From Desulfocapsa sp. (GTDB taxonomy: Bacteria > Desulfobacterota > Desulfobulbia > Desulfobulbales > Desulfocapsaceae): 64,000 nucleotides of DNA. A program made the translations under genes and the position numbers. The notes beneath the pieces are model-generated. The model ran no database searches and was not told the origin of the DNA. It saw only the letters and a list, made by a program, of their open reading frames with translations. The stretch is taken from assembly GCA_013792135.1 (NCBI GenBank), contig VMSP01000058.1, positions 1 through 64,000 on the forward strand. Reading direction: 5' to 3'. Positions 37,839-48,293 of this stretch are shown here, piece after piece; the first letter of the stretch is position 1, and each line of letters starts with the position of its first letter.

Positions 37839-38255
37839 CTATTTTCTTGCAGCATCAAGACAGGCTTCGTCCATACGACATTCAAGGTATTGGATCAATG
37901 AGTCATTCCGTGCTTCAATATCGAAACAGATGGCATCTTCGCCGAGCAGTCCTCCCGGCACAAAATCGCCTTTTTCTTCCGGGTCAGTAATCATTTCACT
38001 ATAAAAACAGATTGAAAGCCATCGGGTAACATCTTCAATGACATCAACCATAACAAAAAGCCCTCTTACTTTCTGATGAGCATGAACAGCCCTGAGAGAA
38101 TAGGTAAGACCAGGCCGGGATATGAAGTCGAGCGTCACGCCTTCTTTTTCACTCAGGTATTTTCTGAAATGTGAAAATATCTCTCTATTTTTTTCAGGTG
38201 TCTCAGCCCATTGTTCAATAAACAAGTTCAGCTCTCGCTCCCTTTCTTCTCTCAT
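37839..38255 (-). CDS. Conserved-looking small protein, unknown function
   Basis: A 138-residue acidic protein with a helical N-terminus (REERERELNLFIEQW) and a mixed alpha/beta core (LTYSLRAVHAHQKVRGLFVMVDVIED). It ends with VPGGLLGEDAICFDIEARN and a Cys-containing helix. RBS AAGGAG lies six bases before the ATG at 38255. I do not recognise the family. Confidence 0.6.
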   Translation of the reverse strand: MREERERELNLFIEQWAETPEKNREIFSHFRKYLSEKEGVTLDFISRPGLTYSLRAVHAHQKVRGLFVMVDVIEDVTRWLSICFYSEMITDPEEKGDFVPGGLLGEDAICFDIEARNDSLIQYLECRMDEACLDAARK

Positions 38256-38543
38256 ACCCAACTCCTTCCATACTGTACTTGACTATAATTTTAATTGTGA
38301 GGACCGTTTGGATTGCACCATAAGGCATTGTGCCCATAAGATTGTTAGAGAAATCAAAATTTTCTTTTGATTACCTACGAAATCATACTATCATGGATGT
38401 TATGGAAATCAAGCACTGACACGGGCCAGACCATCAGATGCAAACAAAGAAAGAATATCGAGCTATTCACAGATTAGCACAAATTCTGATAGGGACAGAA
38501 AAATCTATCAGTACAAACAGTCGAATAAAAAGGAGGAGCACCT

Positions 38544-38846
38544 ATGCAAGGGGCGATTTTTATGATTAAACGGGCCGAATACCGGAAGGAGAAGGAAGCT
38601 GTCCTCTTTGACCGGGTTATCCAGTGGGCCCGAGAAGACAACGATGATACTATCCTTGAGATCGTCCAACGGGCCTTTGCTGACGATGATGCCGAACACT
38701 GGTTGTCCATTCACCCAACCAGCTCCTTTTCAGGTCTCATCGGCTATTATATGGATATTGTCGCCAACGAAAAAGAATTAAACGGCAATGAACGGCGTCT
38801 CCTTACCAAAAAGCTGGAGGCCTACAGCAAAAAACTTCTCTCATAG
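38544..38846 (+). CDS. Small hypothetical protein
   Basis: A 100-residue, mainly helical protein with a strong AGGAGG ribosome binding site. It contains a KEKEAVLFDRVIQWARE segment and a Lys-rich C-terminal helix. It resembles neither a DNA-binding nor a membrane protein; function unknown. It stands alone with over 300 bases of non-coding sequence after it. Confidence 0.6.
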   Translation: MQGAIFMIKRAEYRKEKEAVLFDRVIQWAREDNDDTILEIVQRAFADDDAEHWLSIHPTSSFSGLIGYYMDIVANEKELNGNERRLLTKKLEAYSKKLLS

Positions 38847-39114
38847 CTATACCATCTCTATTACCACAGACCCAGCTCAGCAATGCAGATAAATGATTTG
38901 TCACCCCTGGGCTCTCTCTTCTGATTGAATCTTTACTCCTGCAAGAGTCTGCACTACAGATACAAACACACTCAAACTAAAATTTATATAAATTCAAGAC
39001 ACATGTGCAAAAACAAAAAACCACATTACCTGCTTCAAGAATACAGGAGTGCCTATACGGCATCTGCACATGGACTCTTAAAAAAAATAATGATATCGGT
39101 ATGATAAAACAAGA
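38847..39114. other. Non-coding spacer upstream of tRNA-Met terminator
   Basis: This is 268 bases with no coding frame and no hairpin I can recognise. It is likely the 3' region of the small gene at 38544 and the far side of the tRNA-Met terminator. Confidence 0.3.
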
Positions 39115-39151
39115 AAGCCCCTTGCCGAGACATGATCTCGACAAGGGGCTT
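39115..39151 (-). terminator. Terminator of tRNA-Met
   Basis: AAGCCCCTTGCCGAGA (39115-39130) pairs with TCTCGACAAGGGGCTT (39136-39151) with one mismatch. On the minus strand it is followed by TCTTGTTTT. Confidence 0.85.
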
Positions 39152-39196
39152 ATATAAGCAAATGTTTCCGTAACTATTCGAAAACTTATAATATTT

Positions 39197-39273
39197 TGGT
39201 GGCGATGCAGGGAATTGAACCCCGGACACTACGGATATGAGCCGTATGCTCTAACCATCTGAGCTACATCGCC
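39197..39273 (-). tRNA. tRNA-Met(CAU)
   Basis: A 77-nt tRNA on the minus strand with acceptor GGCGATG, D-loop AGATGGTTAGA, anticodon loop CTCATAT (CAT), T-loop TTCAATT and encoded CCA. The elongator Met type fits best; an Ile2 (lysidine-modified CAU) reading cannot be excluded from the anticodon alone. Confidence 0.93.
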
Positions 39274-39470
39274 ATTGATTTTGAGACGGGATAATTACCT
39301 TATCCCCTCCTTCCTGTCAACCATTTTTCCCTAAGGTAGCCGAGGAAAGCTCATAAAAACAGAAATTATATAAAAAGTATAAATAAGGAAAGGGTCCCAA
39401 CAGAGTCCCTTTCCTTGTCATTCCCTTTTCATCCTATCACATCCTATCGGATGAGAACAAAAAAGTCTTT

Positions 39471-41192
<1,722 letters not shown>

Positions 41193-41480
41193 TTATTCGA
41201 CAATACCCATGATATCATCTTCACGCATGATGATGAAGTCCTCACCATCAAGTTTTACATCAGTTCCACCGTACTTGGAAAAGAGCACCTTATCCCCGGC
41301 CTTTACCTGCAGAGCCACACGGTCTCCCTTCTCATTGGTCTTGCCAGGTCCAACAGCAACGACTGTACCTTCGGCTGGCTTTTCTTTGGCACTGTCTGGA
41401 ATGATAATTCCACCTGCGGTCTTTGTTATCTCTTCCAGCCTTTTTACTAAAAGACGATCATTCAATGGACGAATTTTCAT
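41193..41480 (-). CDS. groES: Co-chaperonin GroES
   Basis: A 95-residue protein with the [14 protein letters not shown] start, the mobile loop [20 protein letters not shown] that caps GroEL, and the conserved [28 protein letters not shown]-like GGAGGAAC precedes the ATG. It is the first gene of a groES-groEL operon; no CIRCE operator is evident upstream. Confidence 0.98.
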   Translation of the reverse strand: MKIRPLNDRLLVKRLEEITKTAGGIIIPDSAKEKPAEGTVVAVGPGKTNEKGDRVALQVKAGDKVLFSKYGGTDVKLDGEDFIIMREDDIMGIVE

Positions 41481-41583
41481 GTAGTTCCTCCGACACGATT
41501 TTATTTAAAGATTGGGCATCCGCCCCCTGCATGTTAATCTGGGATATCGATACCAAAAACCGACACCCCTAAAACTGGGCAAA

Positions 41584-41611
41584 ACTATAGGCTGGCTTTT
41601 ACAAAAATCAA
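41584..41611 (-). promoter_or_regulatory. Candidate sigma-70-type promoter of groES-groEL
   Basis: On the minus strand, TTGATT (41606-41611) and TATAGT (41584-41589) are 16 bases apart, about 100 bases before groES. No CIRCE inverted repeat or clear sigma-32 box was seen in this interval. Confidence 0.5.
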
Positions 41612-41641
41612 GGGGCGAATGTCAAAAAAACATCCGCCCCT
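41611..41641. repeat. Inverted repeat upstream of the groESL promoter
   Basis: AGGGGCGAATGT (41611-41622) pairs imperfectly with ACATCCGCCCCT (41630-41641) around a seven-A spacer. It abuts the putative -35 box, so could be an operator or an upstream terminator. CATCCGCCCC recurs at about 41519. Confidence 0.4.
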
Positions 41642-41800
41642 GCACACGAAACCAACAACTACCTTACCGGAAATCTATGACAACTGAGGCAACAGCCCCT
41701 TCAGACCATCTTCTAAAAACATCAATAACCTTGGGATGCCAGGACCATCAGAAAACAATCATCAGGATATAACAACTATTTCGTAACAAAATCCTGCAAA

Positions 41801-42883
41801 TCAACCGACACGGGTAATCCACTTGAATGGATCTTCCTGCTGTCCATTCTGAATCGCCTGCAACTCATCAAAAAGCCGCTGTGAGAACAGACCGGTACGT
41901 CCACTATTAATCACATATTTTTTATCCTTATAACACAATTCCCCTACCGGCGAGATTACCGCCGCCGTGCCGGTACCAAAGGCCTCGGTCAAACTTCCAT
42001 CAATACTGGCCTCAATAACCTCATCAATGGTGACGGGCCTTTCCACAACTTTCATCCCCCACTTCCGGGCAAGCTGAATCACAGAATCCCGAGTAATACC
42101 AGGCAAGATGGAGCCGCCAAGGGGTGGCGTCACCAGCTCATTGTTGATCATGAAAAAGATATTCGAAGTGCCGACCTCTTCCACATACTTTCTCTCACAG
42201 GCATCCAGCCATAAAACCTGGGTGTAGCCAGCCTTATGTGCCTCTTCAGCCGCCATGATACTTGCCGCATAATTGCCGGCAGTCTTCACATGACCGACCC
42301 CACCCTTAACGGAGCGTACATACTTATCGGTGACATAAATTTTAGTCGGGCTGAACCCTTCAGGATAATAAGCCCCAACGGGACACATGATAATAAAAAA
42401 ATAATATTCCCCGGATGGTCGAACCCCCAGGGCAGGCTCTACGGCAATCATGGTAGGACGAATATAAAGGGTGGCTCCCGCAACCGTAGGTATCCAGTCC
42501 CGATCAAGATAAACAAGGGCCTTCAGGGCCTTGAAAACTTTTTCAAGCGGCAACCTGGGCATACACATCCGCAGGGCCGATGTATTCATCCGCTCAATAT
42601 TCTCCTGAGGCCGAAAAAGATATACTTGCCCTTTTTCTCCTTTGTAGGCCTTCAACCCCTCGAAGATCGCCTGACCATAATGAAAGACCATGGCCGCAGG
42701 ATCCAAGCTGAAACTATGATATGGACAGATCTTGGCATCATGCCACCCACTCTGCCGATTCCACTTCATCAAAAACATATGATCAGTAAAATGTGCTCCA
42801 AAACCAAGACTATCCTGGGCAGGCTTTTGTTTAAGTTGCTCCTGGCTCGCCTTCTCCAGCCCTATCTCCATATTTTCCCACAT
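41801..42883 (-). CDS. ilvE: Branched-chain amino acid aminotransferase
   Basis: A 360-residue fold-type IV PLP enzyme. The PLP lysine lies in GHVKTAGNYAAS, and the later EVGTSNIFF and EAFGTGTAAVISPV segments bind cofactor and substrate. IlvE interconverts branched-chain 2-oxo acids and amino acids. AGAGGG precedes the start. It is the BCAT-II size class rather than the 309-residue E. coli type. Monocistronic between groES and the AI-2E transporter gene. Confidence 0.94.
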   Translation of the reverse strand: MWENMEIGLEKASQEQLKQKPAQDSLGFGAHFTDHMFLMKWNRQSGWHDAKICPYHSFSLDPAAMVFHYGQAIFEGLKAYKGEKGQVYLFRPQENIERMNTSALRMCMPRLPLEKVFKALKALVYLDRDWIPTVAGATLYIRPTMIAVEPALGVRPSGEYYFFIIMCPVGAYYPEGFSPTKIYVTDKYVRSVKGGVGHVKTAGNYAASIMAAEEAHKAGYTQVLWLDACERKYVEEVGTSNIFFMINNELVTPPLGGSILPGITRDSVIQLARKWGMKVVERPVTIDEVIEASIDGSLTEAFGTGTAAVISPVGELCYKDKKYVINSGRTGLFSQRLFDELQAIQNGQQEDPFKWITRVG

Positions 42884-43201
42884 GACAATTCCCTCTTCTT
42901 ACTCAAGAATCAAATTTAAGATCTTAACCTCCAAAGAGACTTTCATCTTATTTCTCTTTTCTTCAACCACGTTAAACTATATAGTAAATATATTGAGCAC
43001 TATTCCTATATCAGGATTTTCATTTAATCGAATAGTGGAACCGCCCCACTGAACAAAAAAATAATTTTTCAATATTCTCCTGTTATCCAGTCACGTATAA
43101 AGCTCCTGACTCAATTTCTAAACTTTATTGAATTACCCAGCTATATAAGAAATTGCAACTTTATTTCTCATTTCCCAACTACCATTCACGTTCAATCCGC
43201 C
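42884..43201. other. Divergent intergenic region, ilvE / AI-2E transporter
   Basis: This is 318 AT-rich bases expected to hold both promoters. I see no RNA gene, clear operator or conserved ORF. Confidence 0.3.
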
Positions 43202-44320
43202 ATGAGCAACGACCAGACCCCCTTTAAAAGCTCAGACTACCAGCGTCCGTATACCCTGGAATCTGGCTATTTCCTCTTGATCTTTTCCGTTTCAGCGATT
43301 TTTCTTGGACGCCTCCTCTGGCCATTCTGGTCTATCCTGGTGCTTTCCTTTCTGCTGGCCAGTCTATTCAGGCCAATCTATTCTTTTTTAAGCAACAGGA
43401 AGATATCCGCCCCCTTTGCTTCCATCCTTACCTGCATCTTGATCGTCTTTATCGTTTTTATCCCTCTACTCCTTTTTATCGGCACCCTATCTAACGAAGC
43501 ATTAAGCCTGTACCAATGGGGGCGCGATGCAGGTGTCGGACTCAAGATACAATCTTTCCTTCAAAAAAACCCGATAGTGGCCCAGATCCAGACCTACCTT
43601 CAGGGCATTGGCCTCAACTTTGAGCCAGCACAGCTCACAGACACCCTATCGTCTCTGGTCAAAACAGGCGGCCTCTTTCTTTACAACCAGGCAAGCTCGT
43701 GGGCAGCTAATATCCTGCATTTTCTTGCTCTTTTCTGCATGATGATCCTGATCATCTTCTTTCTGCTCATTGATCAGGAAAAGCTTGTTGCCTTTATCAT
43801 CCGCCTATCTCCACTCCCTGACCATGAAGACCTTCTTCTTATTGCCAAATTTGAAGAAATTGCCAACGCTATCCTCAAAGGGAATCTCATTTGTGGACTC
43901 ATTCAGGGGATCATTGCCGGGGGGATCTTTGCCGTACTCGACCTGAATGCCCCAATTCTCTGGGGTTGCATCATGGCAGTTCTAGCCTTTCTTCCGATCT
44001 TCGGCATAGGACTGGTGATGATCCCAGCGGCAATGATTATAGCTATTAATGGTCAGCCAGGAACCGGAACATTTCTTTTTCTCGTCTACATATGCCTGTC
44101 CTTCTCCATGGAATATCTGGTAAAACCGAAAATAGTAGGCGGACAGGTCAAGATGCACACCCTGCTGGTCTTTCTTTCCCTCATGGGCGGACTTACTGTA
44201 TATGGGATACTTGGTATTATTTATGGACCACTGATTATCACTGCTTTTCTCACCTTGTCAGATCTCTATCTTGCAAGATATGATTTTTCCTTGAAAAGGA
44301 ATAATGAAGAATCAATATGA
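43202..44320 (+). CDS. AI-2E (PerM/UPF0118) family membrane protein
   Basis: A 372-residue inner-membrane protein with about eight membrane spans. Family signatures are LVLSFLLASLFRPIY, LKGNLICGLIQGIIAGGIFAVLDL and PIFGIGLVMIPAA, with a C-terminal GILGIIYGPLI. Members export autoinducer-2 or act as permeases, some as Na+/H+ antiporters; the substrate here is unknown. It is the last chromosomal gene before the tRNA-Pro integration site. Confidence 0.85.
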   Translation: MSNDQTPFKSSDYQRPYTLESGYFLLIFSVSAIFLGRLLWPFWSILVLSFLLASLFRPIYSFLSNRKISAPFASILTCILIVFIVFIPLLLFIGTLSNEALSLYQWGRDAGVGLKIQSFLQKNPIVAQIQTYLQGIGLNFEPAQLTDTLSSLVKTGGLFLYNQASSWAANILHFLALFCMMILIIFFLLIDQEKLVAFIIRLSPLPDHEDLLLIAKFEEIANAILKGNLICGLIQGIIAGGIFAVLDLNAPILWGCIMAVLAFLPIFGIGLVMIPAAMIIAINGQPGTGTFLFLVYICLSFSMEYLVKPKIVGGQVKMHTLLVFLSLMGGLTVYGILGIIYGPLIITAFLTLSDLYLARYDFSLKRNNEESI

Positions 44321-44667
44321 TTTCAAAAAATTAAAGCCTGACACAGCTCCCAAAGACTAACTATCACTTTTCTACCAAAGAAAACTGTAACCCGACCATA
44401 GCTTTCTTTGGGTTTATCATGATATTATTCGAATTAAGACTTGGCTTTTGACAACGAAGGTCAAAGTCAAGCTGTACCTGGGTCTAAAAATCAAGCAATG
44501 CATTGAGCCGCCAGCAAGCATATGACGAAAGTCTCTTACCTGAGGTTGGACTGTGGGAGTTATATTAAATAGACCTAATCTGAAACTTTGAGGCTCGATC
44601 TCTACGCGTGATGTGACAGGAAAACAGTATACGTCAAATGGAAGGGCAGGCGGCGGGGAAAAAGAAA
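44321..44667. other. Non-coding spacer between transporter and tRNA-Pro
   Basis: About 350 bases with no recognisable gene. The region is the native 3' flank of the tRNA-Pro gene; its final part holds the tRNA terminator. Confidence 0.3.
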
Positions 44668-44696
44668 AAGCCAAGCACTAAATAAGTGCTTGGCTT
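44668..44696 (-). terminator. Native terminator of tRNA-Pro, now split from its gene
   Basis: AAGCCAAGCACT (44668-44679) pairs with AGTGCTTGGCTT (44685-44696). On the minus strand the stem is followed by TTTTCTTTTTCC. It lies 14 bases 3' of the tRNA-Pro half and was separated from the tRNA promoter when the element integrated. Confidence 0.85.
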
Positions 44697-44709
44697 CTGT
44701 ACTGATTAA

Positions 44710-44754
44710 TGGTCGGGGCGGCAGGATTCGAACCTGCGGCCTCCTGCTCCCAAG
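44710..44754 (-). other. tRNA-Pro(GGG) 3' half, left attachment site
   Basis: On the minus strand: anticodon loop starting TTGGGAG (anticodon GGG), anticodon stem 3' side, variable loop, T-arm GCAGG-TTCGAAT-CCTGC, acceptor strand CGCCCCG, discriminator A and CCA. There is no 5' half; the sequence upstream is the integrase stop codon (44755-44757). Hence the integrase crossover replaced the tRNA from the anticodon loop. The intact tRNA-Pro, rebuilt from the chromosomal 5' half and the element's copy of this 45-bp core, should be at the far right end. Confidence 0.85.
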
Positions 44755-45795
44755 TTATCTGTTTTCAGGAGGAAACCCTTTGTCACTATGACTTTGCAGG
44801 TTAGCGACATTAGCGCATAGCCTTGAGGTCTCAGCCCGCTTGATCGTGTCTGCCACCTGAGTATAAATCTGGGTAGTGGCCAGTTCAGAATGACCGAGAA
44901 GCTCCTGAATGACACGAATATCAGCCCCACCGTTAATCAATGCCGTCGCGAATGAGTGACGGAAAAGGTGTGGATTGACATGCTTTGTTATCCCGGCCTT
45001 CTTAGCAGCTGTTGTTATCTGTTTGCGAATATCAACCCAAGGCTTACCGGTTCTTGGCGAAATAAAAATCATTCCATTAGGCCGCTGCTTACACAATTCA
45101 TCTATTCTGTCCATGATTCCTGATGCCTCAACCGGTGCCAGTCGCCACTTCCCCCCCTTGCCATAGATACGCAACAATTTTCCCGTAAAATCCACCTGCG
45201 CTGCAGTAAGCGTCAGAGCTTCATTTCGTCGAAGTCCACACAGGGCCATGAGAGTGACAATAATCTGGATATCACCATGCAAGTGACTAAGAATATCGCC
45301 AAGCTCCTGGATTGTCAACACCTGGGGCAACGGCGGCCGCGTCTCTCGGCGAGTGAATCGCTTAGGGAGCTTATGTGTACTGCCAGTGGTCTCATTCTGC
45401 CAGTTCAAATATGCGGACAAACCAGAAAGTTCAATATTGATGGTCCGTTTTTTCACTCCATCAGTGAGCCGACGTGCTTTATATTGTTCAATCAAAAGTG
45501 CTGTGATATGTCGTATTTTGTACCCGCCAAAAAATCCGGTCAAATGTCGCATAGAATTTGTCATCACTTCCATTCCCCTGAGGCTGGACCGATTTTTATA
45601 GGTCAGCAGGAAATCAGGGAGCAGATCGTTCCATCCAGGATCAGCATGATTCACTGTCCCGCGTAGCTCAGCCTCGAATTTCAGGGCCTCTTCCTTGCTA
45701 CCGCAAAACGGTATATAATCCGGCTTTTCCTTGCGACCATGAAAAATTTTGATCAATTGCCATCCCTGCTTGGTGGGGTGTTTATAAACAGACAT
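44755..45795 (-). CDS. int: Tyrosine recombinase (integrase)
   Basis: A 346-residue phage-type integrase. After an N-terminal arm or SAM-like core-binding region come the catalytic residues: Arg in ALCGLRRNEALTL, the HxxR box HLFRHSFATALI, then LLGHSELATTQIYTQV with the nucleophile Tyr. It would catalyse integration into and excision from tRNA-Pro(GGG). The stop codon is adjacent to the attachment core, a common arrangement. No clear Shine-Dalgarno precedes the ATG at 45795. Confidence 0.95.
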   Translation of the reverse strand: MSVYKHPTKQGWQLIKIFHGRKEKPDYIPFCGSKEEALKFEAELRGTVNHADPGWNDLLPDFLLTYKNRSSLRGMEVMTNSMRHLTGFFGGYKIRHITALLIEQYKARRLTDGVKKRTINIELSGLSAYLNWQNETTGSTHKLPKRFTRRETRPPLPQVLTIQELGDILSHLHGDIQIIVTLMALCGLRRNEALTLTAAQVDFTGKLLRIYGKGGKWRLAPVEASGIMDRIDELCKQRPNGMIFISPRTGKPWVDIRKQITTAAKKAGITKHVNPHLFRHSFATALINGGADIRVIQELLGHSELATTQIYTQVADTIKRAETSRLCANVANLQSHSDKGFPPENR

Positions 45796-45799
45796 AGTT

Positions 45800-45826
45800 A
45801 TTATAAAGTAGCTGTATGAATTTCAA
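45800..45826 (-). promoter_or_regulatory. Candidate integrase promoter, near-leaderless
   Basis: On the minus strand TATAAT (45800-45805) is a perfect -10 hexamer, with TTGAAA (45821-45826) 15 bases before it, or TTTGAA at 16. The -10 box ends only four bases before the ATG, so transcription would start at or within the start codon. A leaderless integrase mRNA is the implication. Confidence 0.5.
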
Positions 45827-46088
45827 AAAAGGCATAGCACTGAAAAAAAAATGGCCGGCAAGTTAACGAACAAAACCCACAGCAAAAAACACTCATTGTC
45901 CATTTATCACACGGCACAAATTGATCTCTCCCCGTATCTCTTTTCGCTTATATTATTCTTAAAAAGACCTTCTCAATCCTTCCCTATTTTTTTACAACAA
46001 ATCATTATCATTTTCTTTAGTTGCTTGATTAGTTTTTTGCATATCTTTATTATGAGGAGTTGCAGATGATATCCTTGCAGAAACCAAT

Positions 46089-46727
46089 CTAAGCAACGGC
46101 CGATTTGTCTCTTTTTTCTGGCAGAGAGGCTCCGAGAGTAAGCAGCATTTGCTCCATTCTTTCCATGCGCTCACTCATCTCTTTCATTTCCTGTCGTACT
46201 AAATCCATTTCTTCCTCCTTCATAACTGCATCATGAAAAGCTCTAACGCTTGATGCCAGAGCTGACCTAAAAACTGTTTTAGACTCAAGCACCTCAATGG
46301 TCATGTTCACCATCTCCTTGATGCTAATGACCTCATAGTCGTCCTCAAATTCCTGTTTTTTTGCTTGTGTTTTTTTAACTGGAATCTGATCTACCTGCCG
46401 CGTCATACATGCCTGAACATATGGACTACATGAATCAGTGCTGGCAGGAACTTGTCCTGTTTGCGCTGGCTCATTTTCTTGAAGAATATTATCTCCAGGT
46501 GTTTCACCTTCCAGGCAACTCACAAAAGAGCCAATAGACATTCCCCCAAGACTTGCAATTTCCTTGAGAATCTTGATCCTTGGCTCCCTATCTCCTGTTT
46601 CATACCCAGAGATTGTACTGGCGGCGAGACCACCCAACAATTCACCGAACTCAGTTTGGTTTAGACCAAGACTGTCCCTAATTCGCTTTATCCTCCTACC
46701 CATTTCTATATTTTTAAATTTTTCCAT
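46089..46727 (-). CDS. XRE-family transcription regulator
   Basis: A 212-residue protein. Residues 8-65 are a Cro/C1 helix-turn-helix (LGLNQTEFGELLGGLAASTISGYETGDREP), and a coiled coil rich in Glu/Met/Arg forms the C-terminus (about 140-200). A P/T-rich linker joins them. The layout is that of an element repressor with an oligomerisation domain. It is divergent from the second XRE gene, sharing the operator region. Confidence 0.85.
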   Translation of the reverse strand: MEKFKNIEMGRRIKRIRDSLGLNQTEFGELLGGLAASTISGYETGDREPRIKILKEIASLGGMSIGSFVSCLEGETPGDNILQENEPAQTGQVPASTDSCSPYVQACMTRQVDQIPVKKTQAKKQEFEDDYEVISIKEMVNMTIEVLESKTVFRSALASSVRAFHDAVMKEEEMDLVRQEMKEMSERMERMEQMLLTLGASLPEKRDKSAVA

Positions 46728-46921
46728 AACTTCATTTTATGTATTTTTTCGTAATTTGCAAACGATTTCGCGAAAAGCGTAACTATTTGTTTTCCATGCA
46801 CTGATTTATTTATGTCATAAAATAAATTACGCAGTCATCAATTTTATTAAAATAAATATTGCGTTATGCGAAAAAGATGATAGATAATTTTGCAATATTA
46901 GAAATTGAAAAGGAGATGGGC
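46728..46921. promoter_or_regulatory. Divergent operator region between the two XRE genes
   Basis: CGTAATTT (46750-46757) and AAATTACG (46824-46831) form an inverted pair; GCGTAAC (46777) and GCGTTATGCG (46861-46870) are related, and TTTCGCGAAA (46767-46776) is a perfect palindrome. These are plausible binding sites for the flanking XRE proteins. No promoter could be assigned with confidence. Confidence 0.45.
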
Positions 46922-47482
46922 ATGGAATTAGGTGAAAGAATAAAGACGACCAGGAAGAATCAAGGCGTAACTCTTGGCATTCTAAGTTCGGCTACCGGGG
47001 TAGGGACCAGTACATTATCGAAATACGAGAACCGTCGGGCCAAATATATCCCTTACCTGAATGACCTTTGCAAGATTGCCGAACACTTAGATGACATCAC
47101 CATTCTTACCGATCTTTGTTGTTCCTGCCCCGTCAGGAAGGATATCATTTCAAAACAATTCCCTGACCTGAAAAGCCCCCAGCACGATTTATCTCTTATT
47201 GCTAATAGATTACGCGAAGAGATGGTTGAGGCCATTAATACCATTAACCACCTTTCTGAACAGTTTCCCGAAACAAACCTTAAAGCTCTGCAAAATCACA
47301 AGGAAGAAGTTCTTGCCAACATGGAGCAGGTTATCGAGACCAAACTACGCATAGACATTCTTTTATTCGAGCTGATTTTATCAGGAATTTTCACTCCAAC
47401 CGACTTACAAAAGGCAAAACATGGCAGGCGACAAGAAGAATGCGCCACTAATAACTACGACCGACATAGCGACGCCAGATGA
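46922..47482 (+). CDS. XRE-family transcription regulator
   Basis: A 186-residue protein with an N-terminal HTH (GERIKTTRKNQGVTLGILSSATGVGTSTLSKYENRRA). A mostly helical C-terminal half contains Cys-Cys and CPVRK near residue 65. AGGAG six bases before the ATG decides this start; a frame from 46859 is longer but unsupported. The stop overlaps the next gene by ATGA, so a coupled operon starts here. Confidence 0.8.
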   Translation: MELGERIKTTRKNQGVTLGILSSATGVGTSTLSKYENRRAKYIPYLNDLCKIAEHLDDITILTDLCCSCPVRKDIISKQFPDLKSPQHDLSLIANRLREEMVEAINTINHLSEQFPETNLKALQNHKEEVLANMEQVIETKLRIDILLFELILSGIFTPTDLQKAKHGRRQEECATNNYDRHSDAR

Positions 47483-47724
47483 ATACCGAGCATGAGATAC
47501 TGATTCGTCTGGATCGTATTGAGCAAGCCCTGACAAACTTAGCCAAAATGTCACTGCCAGAAGTTGACAACCAGGCTGATCGTTTAATCAGGCTGGCCCG
47601 CATTGATCGAGCTGCGGCAATAGCATCTGCAAAATCAGCATCACGTCAAGATACCTTATTAAGACAAAAGCTGAAGAAGGAGAAAAATAATGCAACTGCA
47701 ACCAGCTTCCAGAGCAGGTCATGA
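47479..47724 (+). CDS. Small hypothetical protein of the element
   Basis: An 81-residue, helical, charged protein (HEILIRLDRIEQALTNLAK, then a Lys/Arg-rich C-terminus). It overlaps the regulator gene by four bases (ATGA) and overlaps the next gene likewise. It could be a small DNA-binding or partner protein, but no family is recognised. Confidence 0.65.
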   Translation: MNTEHEILIRLDRIEQALTNLAKMSLPEVDNQADRLIRLARIDRAAAIASAKSASRQDTLLRQKLKKEKNNATATSFQSRS

Positions 47725-48293
47725 ACATGACGACATCCCTGAGCATATCTATGAATCCAGATAAACAAAACATCTGGCCACTGGCTCAATCCTGGGTGCA
47801 CTCCAATAGGGTGTTGATATGGTGCATAGCCGCACCCTATTATCGGTATATGTCATGCGACTCAAGTGATTTGGCCGGAGAGGCAAAGCTTGCTGTGTAC
47901 CAGGTAATCTCAGTCTTAATCAATCAAAACAAGGATTTGTCCTTAACGAGCAAGTATTTCCGTATTGTCTTCCGCACCAGATGTGTCCAGATGGCCGCTG
48001 GAGTTTCCTTAGCTAACGAACAACTGGCAACCGTAGCGATTCAAAAAGAGCAATCCCCTGAACTGAACAAATTTTCTGATCTGGATGAATCAGTCATTGC
48101 CGAGGCATTGTCCGCACTAACTAATCGGCAAAGGCTGGTTTCCCAATGGATTCTTTCACAGCCAGAACCCGTCAGCTTTTACACGATTGCCAATCATTTT
48201 GGGATACATATTCAAACTGTCAGGGATATTTTGTCTAATACTATCAAGAGAATAGAGACCTATGGACATCAGAGAATATGCAAAGAACTCTAA
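47721..48293 (+). CDS. Sigma-70 region-4-like regulator
   Basis: A 190-residue protein. The C-terminal 60 residues (ALTNRQRLVSQWIL to IQTVRDILSNTIKRIE) match a sigma region 4 / LuxR-type helix-turn-helix used to recognise -35 elements. The N-terminal part contains a Trp-rich segment with no clear region 2. It could be an element-specific sigma factor or a control protein. It is coupled to the neighbouring small gene by an ATGA overlap. Confidence 0.55.
   Translation: MNMTTSLSISMNPDKQNIWPLAQSWVHSNRVLIWCIAAPYYRYMSCDSSDLAGEAKLAVYQVISVLINQNKDLSLTSKYFRIVFRTRCVQMAAGVSLANEQLATVAIQKEQSPELNKFSDLDESVIAEALSALTNRQRLVSQWILSQPEPVSFYTIANHFGIHIQTVRDILSNTIKRIETYGHQRICKEL

Noticed and set aside
41481..41610. 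CIRCE operator for groES
   Set aside because: No TTAGCACTC-N9-GAGTGCTAA-like inverted repeat was found.
45851..46069. 72-codon plus-strand frame, Ser/Phe/Leu-rich
   Set aside because: Only a hydrophobic AT-driven run with no start signal; not supported as a gene.
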